Assembly (NCBI GenBank): GCA_905236635.1
Contig: CAJOCJ010000006.1
Coordinates: forward strand, 64,055 to 128,054
Direction: 5' to 3'
DNA length: 64,000 bases
Source of the DNA: an uncultured Bacteroidales bacterium
GTDB taxonomy: Bacteria > Bacteroidota > Bacteroidia > Bacteroidales > F082
Shown: positions 51,046 to 59,015 of the stretch, piece by piece
Layout: each line of letters begins with the position of its first letter
How positions within the stretch are numbered: the stretch's first letter is position 1
Position numbers and translations under genes: made by a program
The notes under the pieces: generated by a model
What the model saw: the letters and a program-made list of their open reading frames with translations, nothing else
Told to the model about the DNA's origin: nothing
Database searches by the model: none

Positions 51046-51638
51046 AACTCCTGATTATACTTGTCGATCAAGTCAAGAATCTCATCTCTTCCGAGGCTTT
51101 TCTCGGAGGAGGTGACGATCATTGTGGGGAGTTCTTCCCACTCTTCCAACAGTTTTTTCTTGTAGTTTGCGACGTTTTCTGACAACTGTTTGTTGCTCAG
51201 TTTGTCAGCTTTTGTAAACACAATGGCGAACGGGACCTGGTTCTCGCCGAGGTTCGCTATGAATTCCAAATCTATTTTCTGCGGCTCGATGCGGCTGTCG
51301 ACCAAGACGAATGTCATCACTAGGTTTTGGCGGCCAAGGATATAGGCGTCGAGCATCACTTTCCATTTCTCACGATCCTTCTGAGAGCGTTTGGCGAAGC
51401 CATATCCCGGCAGATCCACAAGATACCATTCGTCGTTGATGATGAAATGGTTGATAGTGATGGTTTTACCTGGTGTCGCTGACACTTTCGCAAGTTTGCC
51501 GTTGCCTGTCAGCATGTTGATGAGCGACGATTTGCCCACGTTGGAACGCCCGATGAAGGCATATTCCGGCTTGTTGGGTTTCGGAAGCTTCTTGGTGTCG
51601 GTGTTGCTTTGCAAAAATGTGGCCGTCTTGATTTGCAT
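51036..51638 (-). CDS. engB: Ribosome biogenesis GTPase EngB (YsxC/YihA)
   Basis: GTPase needed for 50S subunit assembly. From the ATG at 51638 it has 200 residues with G1 [14 protein letters not shown] (about 30-43), the G2 region [14 protein letters not shown]3 [13 protein letters not shown]4 FTKADKL and G5 VTSSEKSLG. The longer frame to 51686 would include its own promoter element at 51653-51660, so the shorter start is chosen. It converges on the TPR lipoprotein with overlapping stops. Confidence 0.95.
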   Translation of the reverse strand: MQIKTATFLQSNTDTKKLPKPNKPEYAFIGRSNVGKSSLINMLTGNGKLAKVSATPGKTITINHFIINDEWYLVDLPGYGFAKRSQKDREKWKVMLDAYILGRQNLVMTFVLVDSRIEPQKIDLEFIANLGENQVPFAIVFTKADKLSNKQLSENVANYKKKLLEEWEELPTMIVTSSEKSLGRDEILDLIDKYNQEFYS

Positions 51639-51652
51639 AATGAAATTTTTTG

Positions 51653-51660
51653 CAAAAATA
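51653..51660 (-). promoter_or_regulatory. -7 element for engB
   Basis: TATTTTTG on the minus strand, 14 bases before the ATG. Confidence 0.6.
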
Positions 51661-51680
51661 ATAAAAATAAACATACAAAT

Positions 51681-51785
51681 CGTCATTTCTACTGAACATC
51701 GAACGCAGTGAGATGGTAATGGAGAAATCTCCTACAAATTGAATGAGATTTCTCGACTACGGCTTCGCCTGCGCTCGAAATGACA
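51681..51785. repeat. CGTCATTTC...TCGAAATGACA element (105 bp) upstream of mraZ
   Basis: The ends are CGTCATTTCTACTGAAC and GCTCGAAATGACAG. The internal pair GGAGAAATCTCC / GAGATTTCTCGAC is the same as in the 88-bp copy. Confidence 0.8.
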
Positions 51786-51811
51786 GTCTGGTGGTATGTT
51801 GAAAACGTCGC

Positions 51812-51852
51812 TGTTGATAAGTTTTTTGGGCTGTTGATAACTTTGTTGATAA
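51812..51852. promoter_or_regulatory. Three TGTTGATAA sites upstream of mraZ (DnaA-box-like)
   Basis: Exact 9-mers TGTTGATAA at 51812-51820, 51832-51840 and 51844-51852. The complement TTATCAACA differs by one base from the DnaA box TTATCCACA. Binding is an inference. Confidence 0.4.
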
Positions 51853-51878
51853 ATTTTTAAAAATTTTTTGTAAAAAAG

Positions 51879-51893
51879 TGGGAGTAAGTGGGA
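51879..51893 (+). promoter_or_regulatory. Likely MraZ operator
   Basis: TGGGA (51879-51883), 5-base spacer, TGGGA (51889-51893). MraZ is known to bind TGGGN repeats with 5-base spacers upstream of its own gene. Only two copies are clear here, 40 bases before the start. Confidence 0.6.
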
Positions 51894-51933
51894 AAAAATG
51901 TATAATTTTACAACCTGAAAAATTTGTTAACAA

Positions 51934-52395
51934 ATGGATTATCCGATAGGTGAATATTATTGCAAATTAGACGCCAAGGGAAGGCTCCTTTTGCCTAGTA
52001 GTTTCAAGGAACAACTGGGAGATGCACTGAACGAGGGTTTCGTATTGCGTCCGGGTCTGTTTGAGAAGTGCTTGGACGTGTATGGAAAGGACGATTGGCG
52101 TAAATTGCAGGAGAAACTCGGCAGGTTAAACCCGTTTAAGAAGGAAAATCTGATGATGATGCGTCGTATCAACGGCGGCGCAAGGGTGGTGATGATGGAT
52201 GGCAGCGGTCGTCTGCAGATCCCTAAGGACCTTGTCGAGAAATGTGCGATGGTGAAGGAGGTTGTCATCACTTCTTTGCCTGATAGGATGCAGATTTGGG
52301 CGAAAGAGCAGATGGATGCCAGCAACGCCCAGATGACAGATGAGGAGTTCTCCGAGCTTTTGGAGGACCGCCTCGGAAATATTGATTTTGAGTAG
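51934..52395 (+). CDS. mraZ: Transcriptional regulator MraZ
   Basis: AbrB-fold repressor at the head of the dcw cluster. The 153-residue product has two SpoVT/AbrB-like repeats: GEYYCKLDAKGRLLLPSSFKE (about 6-26, shown in part as LDAKGRLLLPSSF) and GARVVMMDGSGRLQIPKDLVE. It should bind the TGGGA repeats upstream and regulate the cluster. A 12-bp palindrome TTTGTTAACAAA ends on the A of the start codon. Confidence 0.95.
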   Translation: MDYPIGEYYCKLDAKGRLLLPSSFKEQLGDALNEGFVLRPGLFEKCLDVYGKDDWRKLQEKLGRLNPFKKENLMMMRRINGGARVVMMDGSGRLQIPKDLVEKCAMVKEVVITSLPDRMQIWAKEQMDASNAQMTDEEFSELLEDRLGNIDFE

Positions 52396-52407
52396 AAAAG
52401 TTTTGAT

Positions 52408-53301
52408 ATGTACCACAATCCTGTGTTGTTGAGCGAGTGTATCGATGGCCTGAACATCAAGCCCGACGGTATCTATGTCGATGTGACGTTCGGCGGCGGC
52501 GGCCATTCGAGAGCCATCCTTGAGCATCTCAAGGATGGGCACCTCTACGCCTTCGACCAGGATGCCGCCGCCGCCGGTAACGTCATCGACGACGAGCGTT
52601 TCTCCTTCATACCGCAGAACTTCCGTTACATGAAGAACTTCATCCAGCTTTATGCTAACTCGAAAGTGGACGGGATCTTGGCGGACTTGGGGGTGTCATC
52701 GTATCAGTTCGACACGCCGGAGAAAGGCTTCTCAACACGTTTTGAAGGTCATCTTGACATGCGTATGAACCAGAACGACTCTGTGGATGCGGCTAACATA
52801 GTGAACACCTACGAGGTGGAGGCTCTGGCCAGTGTTTTCTCACGTTACGGCGAGTTGAAAAATGCCATGGCGATAGCAAGAGACATTGATTTGGCAAGAA
52901 GCATGCAGCCTATCGAGACGACGACAGATCTGAAGAACGCCGTGGCGTCGCATCTGCCGAAAGGTCAGGAAAACAAAGTGCTGGCACAGATTTTTCAGGC
53001 ATTGAGGATTGAGGTCAACAAAGAGATGGAGGTGCTGGAGGCGTTTTTGTCGCAGTGTCCCGACGTCTTAAAGCAGGGCGGAAGACTGGTGGTGATGTCA
53101 TATCACTCGTTGGAAGACAGGCTGGTGAAGAATTTTATGAAAAGCGGCAACGCTGATGGCGAGATAGAGAAAGATTTCTTTGGTAACCAGAACACGCCTT
53201 ACAAGTTGATAACGCATAAGCCTATAGTGCCGAGTGAAGATGAGATAGCGAGAAACAACAGGGCACGCAGCGCAAAATTGAGAATAGCAGAATTGAGATA
53301 G
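52408..53301 (+). CDS. rsmH: 16S rRNA (cytosine1402-N4)-methyltransferase
   Basis: RsmH (MraW) methylates C1402 of 16S rRNA. The 297-residue product opens with YHNPVLLSECIDGLNIKPDGIYVDVTFGGGGHSRAIL (first part YHNPVLLSEC; SAM motif DVTFGGGGHS). It also has DGILADLGVSSYQFD, GFSTRFEGHLDMRMNQ, LRIEVNKEMEVLEAF and VMSYHSLEDRLVKNFM. Second gene of the dcw cluster, 12 bases after mraZ. Confidence 0.97.
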   Translation: MYHNPVLLSECIDGLNIKPDGIYVDVTFGGGGHSRAILEHLKDGHLYAFDQDAAAAGNVIDDERFSFIPQNFRYMKNFIQLYANSKVDGILADLGVSSYQFDTPEKGFSTRFEGHLDMRMNQNDSVDAANIVNTYEVEALASVFSRYGELKNAMAIARDIDLARSMQPIETTTDLKNAVASHLPKGQENKVLAQIFQALRIEVNKEMEVLEAFLSQCPDVLKQGGRLVVMSYHSLEDRLVKNFMKSGNADGEIEKDFFGNQNTPYKLITHKPIVPSEDEIARNNRARSAKLRIAELR

Positions 53302-53335
53302 TTTAATAGCATAATAGCTTAATAGTTTAATAGTT
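53299..53335. repeat. 8-mer tandem tract between rsmH and ftsL
   Basis: GTTTAATA, GCATAATA, GCTTAATA, GTTTAATA in period 8, filling the whole gap up to 5 bases before the ftsL start. Confidence 0.7.
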
Positions 53336-53339
53336 GCGG

Positions 53340-53666
53340 ATGAAAAGGAAAAAAGGTTCATTTTTCAGTAACGTTTTGGGAGGCGATTTCTTCTCGAAAG
53401 AGTCGGTGGTGAAACAGCTGCCGTTTCTGTTGTATGTCGTCTTTCTGCTAATGATTTATATATCAAATACTTACATCGCTGAAGATATGAAACTGGATCT
53501 CATAAAGACAACTCAAATTCTTGAAGAGAGAAGGGTGGAATATATCAGCATAAGGTCGGAGATCACGACACGTACGAAACAGTCGGAGCTTGCTGCTAAG
53601 CTGAAAAACAAGGGAATCAAGGAGACTGTTGAACCTGTTAAGAAAATTATAATAAAGCAAAAATAG
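53340..53666 (+). CDS. FtsL-like divisome protein
   Basis: The 108-residue protein (ATG at 53340) has a short basic cytoplasmic part, one membrane helix (LPFLLYVVFLLMIYISNTYIA, given here from residue about 28) and a periplasmic coiled coil (about 55-95, RRVEYISIRSEITTRTKQSE). Size, topology and place between rsmH and ftsI match FtsL, which joins FtsQ and FtsB in the division complex. FtsL is poorly conserved in sequence, so position is the main evidence. Confidence 0.85.
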   Translation: MKRKKGSFFSNVLGGDFFSKESVVKQLPFLLYVVFLLMIYISNTYIAEDMKLDLIKTTQILEERRVEYISIRSEITTRTKQSELAAKLKNKGIKETVEPVKKIIIKQK

Positions 53667-53677
53667 GAGAATCCTGG

Positions 53678-55801
53678 GTGGACAATACCAAATTTAACGA
53701 TGTTTGGCGGGCTTTGCTTGTTTATGTGCTCGTCTTAGCGTTTGCAGTGGCAGTCGTGATGAGGATTGTGTTTCTGCAAGTCGCTGAGAGAGAGGAGCTC
53801 ATGGAGAAGGCTCGGGAGATGGACATCAGGATGGTGAAGGTGCCTGCGGCGCGTGGTAACATCTTTTCGAAGAACGGCACTCTTCTTGCAACGACTATAC
53901 CAGTTTATGATATCTACTTCGACCCGGTGGCGGTGTCGGACGATGTGTTTGAGAAAGAGATCGGCGCCTTATCTGACAGTCTCTCGCAAATGCTGAAAGG
54001 TGCTACCAAGGCTCAGTATGTGAGCAAGTTTACCGAAGCGCGCAAGAAGAACAAACGTTATGTCAGGATTGCCCGCCGCCTCAAGATGGATGACTACGAC
54101 CGCATCAAGAAGTTCCCGATCTTCAAGGAAAAACTAGGCAACGGCTTCATCGCCGAGAAACAGCTTATCAGGGAACGTCCCTATGGCGACATCGCGATGC
54201 GTGTGATAGGCTACGTCAACTTCAACGACACGCTGAACCCTGTTAAGGTGGGTCTTGAGGGCGCATACGACACATGCTTGAGAGGTCATGACGGCATGCA
54301 GGTGCGTCGCCGTGTCAACGGTGGAAGGTTTATTGACATGCCTTCGTCGTCGAACGTCACTCCGCACAACGGCAACGACATCTACACCTCCATCGACGCG
54401 AAGATGCAGGACGTGGCAGAAGAGGCTCTACGCCGTTGTCTCGCCGAGAACAACGCACAGCAGGGCTGTGTGATTATGATGGATGTACATTCGGGCTTCA
54501 TCGAGGTGATGGCGTCGCTGCGTTACAACGAGAAAAAGAAGAAATACGAAGAGTCGTATAACTTCGCCATCGCAGAGAACGTCGAGCCGGGCTCTACGTT
54601 TAAGGCCATCACCATGACAGCCTTGCTTGAGAACGACCCGAATTTCAACATCAACAGGGTGTTGAATCTGGGTACCAGCGGCAAGATGCGCTTCCATAAC
54701 CGTGTCATGACCGACTCACACGTGGTGGGCGGCGGAACGCCTACGATAAAACAGTGCTTCTGGGAGTCGTCAAACATCGCATTCGGCTATCTCACGACGG
54801 AAGCATTTGGAAATAACCCTCAGCGTTTCATCGACTTGATTTACAAGACGAAGATCAACGAACCGTTGAACCTCGACATCAAAGGTGAAGGCAAGCCTTA
54901 TATCAAGAGCACCGACAGCAGGCTGTGGTCGAAGGTGTCGCTGCCGTGGATGTCGATAGGTTACGAGCTCACGGTGACGCCTATAACGCTGCTGACATAC
55001 TACAACGCCATCGCCAACAACGGTAAGATGGTGAAGCCACAGTTTGTTAAGGAGATCCGTAGAGGCAATGAGGTGGTGAGGACGTTCGACACCATCGTCA
55101 TCAACGAGAAGATAGCCTCTGACAGGACCATCAAGACGTTGCAGGAGTTGCTGCGCGGCGTGGTGGAGAACGGCACGGCCAAAGCACTGAACAAATGCGA
55201 GTTCCAGGTGGCTGGCAAGACCGGTACGGCACAGATCTCGCAGCACGGCGCATATAACAAGAGAAACTATACCGCTTCGTTTGTGGGTTATTTTCCTGCC
55301 GACGACCCGAAATACACCTGCATAGTGGTGGTGAGTAACCCGATGGGTAGGAGCTACTACGGTGCGTCGGTGTCAGCGCCAGTCTTTAAAGAGATCTCGG
55401 AGAAGGTGTATGCCACTGAGCTTGGCGTCACCGACGAGAAGCGTGTGTATCCAGCCAACTGCGAGAGATATACCAAGGCACATCTGGCTTGGTATGACGA
55501 CGTGGTGAGTTACTGCGAGATGGCGGGCATCAGGATGGTCGACAACGAATTCGGCACGAAATGGGTCGATGTCAGTGCCTCCACCAATGGTGGCGTGACA
55601 TTCCAAAACGTGGAGCTGGAAGAGGAGGTGGTGCCTGACCTTGAGGGCATGAACGTGATGGATGCCGTCTATCTCATCGAGTCGATGGGATGGAAGGTGG
55701 AGTTCGGCGGACGAGGCCTCGTCGACAGCCAGAGTGTGAAGGCGGGGACGAAGCTCGAGAAAGGTAAGACGATAGTGTTGAAGTTAAAAGATAATAGATA
55801 A
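53678..55801 (+). CDS. ftsI: Septal penicillin-binding protein FtsI/PBP3 with PASTA domain
   Basis: Transpeptidase that cross-links septal peptidoglycan. The 707-residue product starts at a GTG 11 bases after ftsL. It has a membrane anchor (about 12-32), a dimerisation domain, and a transpeptidase domain with SxxK in EPGSTFKAITM (about 306), SxN in WESSNIAFG (about 364) and KTGT in AGKTGTAQ (about 513). A single C-terminal PASTA domain follows (VVPDLEGMNVMDAVYLIESM, about 650-705). The final codons run into a heptamer-like tract. Confidence 0.96.
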   Translation: MDNTKFNDVWRALLVYVLVLAFAVAVVMRIVFLQVAEREELMEKAREMDIRMVKVPAARGNIFSKNGTLLATTIPVYDIYFDPVAVSDDVFEKEIGALSDSLSQMLKGATKAQYVSKFTEARKKNKRYVRIARRLKMDDYDRIKKFPIFKEKLGNGFIAEKQLIRERPYGDIAMRVIGYVNFNDTLNPVKVGLEGAYDTCLRGHDGMQVRRRVNGGRFIDMPSSSNVTPHNGNDIYTSIDAKMQDVAEEALRRCLAENNAQQGCVIMMDVHSGFIEVMASLRYNEKKKKYEESYNFAIAENVEPGSTFKAITMTALLENDPNFNINRVLNLGTSGKMRFHNRVMTDSHVVGGGTPTIKQCFWESSNIAFGYLTTEAFGNNPQRFIDLIYKTKINEPLNLDIKGEGKPYIKSTDSRLWSKVSLPWMSIGYELTVTPITLLTYYNAIANNGKMVKPQFVKEIRRGNEVVRTFDTIVINEKIASDRTIKTLQELLRGVVENGTAKALNKCEFQVAGKTGTAQISQHGAYNKRNYTASFVGYFPADDPKYTCIVVVSNPMGRSYYGASVSAPVFKEISEKVYATELGVTDEKRVYPANCERYTKAHLAWYDDVVSYCEMAGIRMVDNEFGTKWVDVSASTNGGVTFQNVELEEEVVPDLEGMNVMDAVYLIESMGWKVEFGGRGLVDSQSVKAGTKLEKGKTIVLKLKDNR

Positions 55802-55815
55802 AAGTTAAAAGATAG
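55787..55815. repeat. Heptamer-like tract across the ftsI stop
   Basis: AAAAGATAATAGATAAAAGTTAAAAGATAG: reversed-strand version of the TTTTAAC/TTTTATC units. It encodes the last residues of FtsI and continues to the murE start. Confidence 0.65.
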
Positions 55816-57231
55816 ATGAATATTGGTGAGATTATAAATGGTGCGAAGGATCTGGCTTTCGACTCGAGAAAATGTCAGGATGGCAGCGTGTTTTTCGCGG
55901 TGCGCGGCACACAGGTCGACGGCCACGACTATATTGGCAAGGCTATCGAGAACGGTGCGAAGACGATAGTGTGCGAGCAGATGCCGGAGACACAGACGGA
56001 AGGCGTGAGGTATTTCGTCGTCGACAACAGCGCTAAGGCGTTGGGACTGGCGGCGTCGGAGTTTTACGGCAGGCCTTCGGAGAAGCTGCACCTCGTCGGG
56101 GTGACAGGCACCAACGGTAAGACGACGATAGCGACGTTGTTGTATCGTCTGTTTACCGATGCGGGATATATGTGCGGACTCCTCTCTACGATAGAGAACA
56201 TCATCGGGACTAGGGTGGTGCCATCGACGCATACCACGGGCGACCAGCTGGAACTCAACGCCTTGCTGGCACAGATGGTGGAGGCAGGATGCGAATACGC
56301 CTTCATGGAGGTGAGCTCACATTCTATCGACCAGGACCGCATCGCAGGTCTGCATTTCGATGGCGGCATCTTCACCAACCTCACTCAGGATCATCTCGAT
56401 TATCATAAGACACTGGCCAACTACCGTGACGCGAAGAAGAAGTTCTTCGACAACCTGCCGGCGACGGCGTTCGCTCTGACGAACCTCGACGACAAGAACG
56501 GTATGGTGATGCTGCAGAACACCAAGGCGACGAAGAAGACGTATTCGCTCAAACACGACGCCGACTTCAAAGGCCTCGTGATGGAGAGTTACTTCGACGG
56601 CATGGAGCTGAAGATCAACAGGAAGGCAGTGTCGACATACCTCGTGGGACGTTTCAACGCTTACAACCTGCTGGCGATATATGGCGCCGCCATCTGCCTC
56701 GGCATGGCCGAGGAGGAGGTGCTGCGCGAGGTCAGCAAACTGCGCAGCGCCTCAGGCCGTTTTCAGATGGTGAACTCGAAAGACGGCATTGTGGGCATCG
56801 TCGACTACGCACACACACCCGACGCTCTCGAGAACGTGCTCTCGACCATCAACGAGATACGCACGCATAACGAGACGCTCATCACCGTGGCAGGGGCAGG
56901 CGGCAACCGCGACTCTGACAAACGGCCTAAGATGGCGGCGGCAGCAGTGCGTCTCTCCGACAGGCTCATCATCACCAGCGACAACCCGCGCTTCGAAGAG
57001 CCGGAAGAGATAATACGCCAGATGAAAGCCGGCGTGCCAGGCGAGTGTTATAACAAAGTGCTGTGTATCACCGACCGTCATGAGGCGATCCGCACAGCAG
57101 TGGCGCTGGCAAAGAAAGGCGACATCATCCTCGTGGCAGGCAAAGGCCATGAGACATATCAGGACGTGAAAGGAGTGAAACATCATTTCGACGACAGAGA
57201 AGAACTTGAAAACGCATTTAACGAAAAATAA
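55816..57231 (+). CDS. murE: UDP-MurNAc-tripeptide synthetase MurE
   Basis: MurE adds the third residue of the peptidoglycan stem. The 471-residue product has the N-terminal substrate domain (FDSRKCQDGSVFFAVRG), the ATP loop GVTGTNGKTTIATLLYRL (about 94-111), EVSSHSIDQDRI and DHLDYHKT, GIVDYAHTPDALENVL, and DNPRFEEPEEII (about 388). The DNPR motif is the meso-diaminopimelate signature. mraY is expected next but the following 17 bases lead straight into a MurD remnant. Confidence 0.97.
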   Translation: MNIGEIINGAKDLAFDSRKCQDGSVFFAVRGTQVDGHDYIGKAIENGAKTIVCEQMPETQTEGVRYFVVDNSAKALGLAASEFYGRPSEKLHLVGVTGTNGKTTIATLLYRLFTDAGYMCGLLSTIENIIGTRVVPSTHTTGDQLELNALLAQMVEAGCEYAFMEVSSHSIDQDRIAGLHFDGGIFTNLTQDHLDYHKTLANYRDAKKKFFDNLPATAFALTNLDDKNGMVMLQNTKATKKTYSLKHDADFKGLVMESYFDGMELKINRKAVSTYLVGRFNAYNLLAIYGAAICLGMAEEEVLREVSKLRSASGRFQMVNSKDGIVGIVDYAHTPDALENVLSTINEIRTHNETLITVAGAGGNRDSDKRPKMAAAAVRLSDRLIITSDNPRFEEPEEIIRQMKAGVPGECYNKVLCITDRHEAIRTAVALAKKGDIILVAGKGHETYQDVKGVKHHFDDREELENAFNEK

Positions 57232-57248
57232 ATAAAACGCAGAGAATT

Positions 57249-57779
57249 ATGACATTAGAACAGCTTGCAAAACAGGGAAGAAGAAAAGAGATTTACACTA
57301 TCGCGATAAATCAGAACATCTGTAACGCCCGCAACGAGAACCTGAAGAACAGCTTCGTCGATTGTGAGCACATCAAACACAGAAACGAGTTTGTGACGAT
57401 GCGCAACGGCGTGAAATATATCAACGACAGCGCGGCGAAGAGCCTCTCGGCAACATGGTTCTCAATAGAGAACGTCAACGAGCCGGTGGTATGGATAGCA
57501 TTGGCTGGCAACGAAGATTACGAAGAGATGATATCCGTCGTCCGTCAGCATGTCAAGACTATCATCTGTCTCGGCGACAACATGGATCCGATACGCTCGT
57601 CGTTGGGATGCCTCGTCCGTGATGGGGTTTTGAAAGCTGAAAATATGGAGGATGCAATGAGGATGGCAGCAAACAAAGCCATCTCGGGATATAGCATTCT
57701 TTTCTCTCCAGGATGTGAGTCGGAAGATTTCGATACAAGAAAAATGGAGAAGACATTTATTAAAATGGCGAAAGAATAA
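57249..57779 (+). CDS. Orphan MurD C-terminal domain protein
   Basis: This 176-residue protein sits where murD belongs, but it matches only the last helix of the MurD central domain and the C-terminal domain. It has HRNEFVTMRNGVKYINDS (44-61), VVWIALAGNEDYEEMI (80-95), TIICLGDN and YSILFSPGCESEDFD (148-162). The ATP-binding and UDP-MurNAc domains are absent. The family motif NDSKATN reads NDSAAKS, losing the lysine and threonine, and SPACASxD reads SPGCESED. The frame is intact, has an ATG and ends 6 bases before ftsW. It cannot be a ligase alone; a binding or regulatory role is possible. Confidence 0.82.
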   Translation: MTLEQLAKQGRRKEIYTIAINQNICNARNENLKNSFVDCEHIKHRNEFVTMRNGVKYINDSAAKSLSATWFSIENVNEPVVWIALAGNEDYEEMISVVRQHVKTIICLGDNMDPIRSSLGCLVRDGVLKAENMEDAMRMAANKAISGYSILFSPGCESEDFDTRKMEKTFIKMAKE

Positions 57780-57785
57780 TTCTTT

Positions 57786-59015
57786 ATGAGTAAGGAATCG
57801 ATAATAGCTAGAATCAAAGCACTGTTCAGAGGCGACAAAATCATCTGGATAGTGACGTTGTTCCTTATCTTGATATCTTTGCTTGTCGTTTATACCTCTT
57901 CGGAGCAACTGGCAAACAGAAGAAATCAGAACAACACCTACATCCTTTTCCGTCATTTTGTGACGGTGATGTTTGGCATTGTGGCTATGATTATCGCTGC
58001 GAATATCAAATATAAGATATATTCGAAAGTGTTGGTGTTTTTCTTCTGGATTTCAATTCCGTTGCTGTTGTTTACGATGTTTTTGGGAAAATATGTCAAC
58101 AACGCACAACGAGGCATCGAGATCTTGGGCATGACGTTCCAGACAAGTGACTTGGCGAAGGTGGCTATTGTCGGATATCTTGCACGTGTCCTTACGGTGC
58201 GACGAGATAGTATGGACAACATCAAAGAGCTAATAAAATGGGTTATGCTCCCGATTTTGGTTACTGTCGGACTTATCTTTAAAAACAACTTCTCAACGGC
58301 CGCGATGCTGTTTGTGACCTGTCTTGTCGTGATGTTTTTAGGTAGGATTAAACTGAAATATATCTTCGGGTTTGTGGGTGCTGTCGTGGTGGCGGGTGCC
58401 ATTGCATTGCTGGTGCTTCTGGCAATAAAACCTGCCGATGCGAAGGACACCAACCGAAGCAGGACATGGCTAGCACGTGTGGAACGTTTCATGGGAGGCG
58501 GACAGGAAGAAGAGGAGCAGGAAGACAAGTTCAACCAGGTGTTACAAGCCAAGATTGCCGTCGCTGGCGGCAGTGTCTTAGGCAAAGGTCCTGGAAAGAG
58601 CACACAACGTAACATCCTGCAGCACTCATATTCTGACTTTATCTATGCTATAATAGTGGAGGAATACGGCTTGGTGGGCGGCGCTTTCGTGCTGATACTC
58701 TACCTCGTGCTGCTGTTCCGCGCCACTCGTATCATGATACGGGCTCCACAGTCGTATGGAGGCCTCCTCGCCATGGGACTGGCATTCAGCCTGGTGTTTC
58801 AGGCGATGCTGAACATGGGAGTCGCCGTGGGCTTGCTGCCTGTGACAGGTCAGCCGCTGCCTTTTGTGAGCATGGGCGGCACCTCGCTGATGTTTACAGG
58901 ATTGTCATTGGGAATAATTATTAGTGTTTCGAAAGGTATAAATAAAAATAACAACGATGAAAGAGACTCAGAAATCGAAGTCGCAGACGCCGAGGTCACC
59001 GAGGCTGATAGTTAG
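57786..59015 (+). CDS. ftsW: Septal peptidoglycan polymerase FtsW
   Basis: SEDS-family glycosyltransferase that works with FtsI. The 409-residue protein has about ten membrane helices. VNNAQRGIEILGMTFQTSDLAK (split as GIEILGMTFQTSDLAK) is near residue 110, LGKGPGKSTQRNILQHSYSDFIYAIIVEE (with GPGKSTQR and the SDFIYAIIVEE aspartate/glutamate) near 270, and GLLPVTGQPLPFVSMGGTS near 360. The acidic C-terminal tail NNNDERDSEIEVADAEVTE overlaps the murG start by 59 bases. Confidence 0.96.
   Translation: MSKESIIARIKALFRGDKIIWIVTLFLILISLLVVYTSSEQLANRRNQNNTYILFRHFVTVMFGIVAMIIAANIKYKIYSKVLVFFFWISIPLLLFTMFLGKYVNNAQRGIEILGMTFQTSDLAKVAIVGYLARVLTVRRDSMDNIKELIKWVMLPILVTVGLIFKNNFSTAAMLFVTCLVVMFLGRIKLKYIFGFVGAVVVAGAIALLVLLAIKPADAKDTNRSRTWLARVERFMGGGQEEEEQEDKFNQVLQAKIAVAGGSVLGKGPGKSTQRNILQHSYSDFIYAIIVEEYGLVGGAFVLILYLVLLFRATRIMIRAPQSYGGLLAMGLAFSLVFQAMLNMGVAVGLLPVTGQPLPFVSMGGTSLMFTGLSLGIIISVSKGINKNNNDERDSEIEVADAEVTEADS

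Noticed and set aside
51639-51686. N-terminal extension of EngB
   Set aside because: Contains the TATTTTTG promoter element and a non-family hydrophobic stretch.
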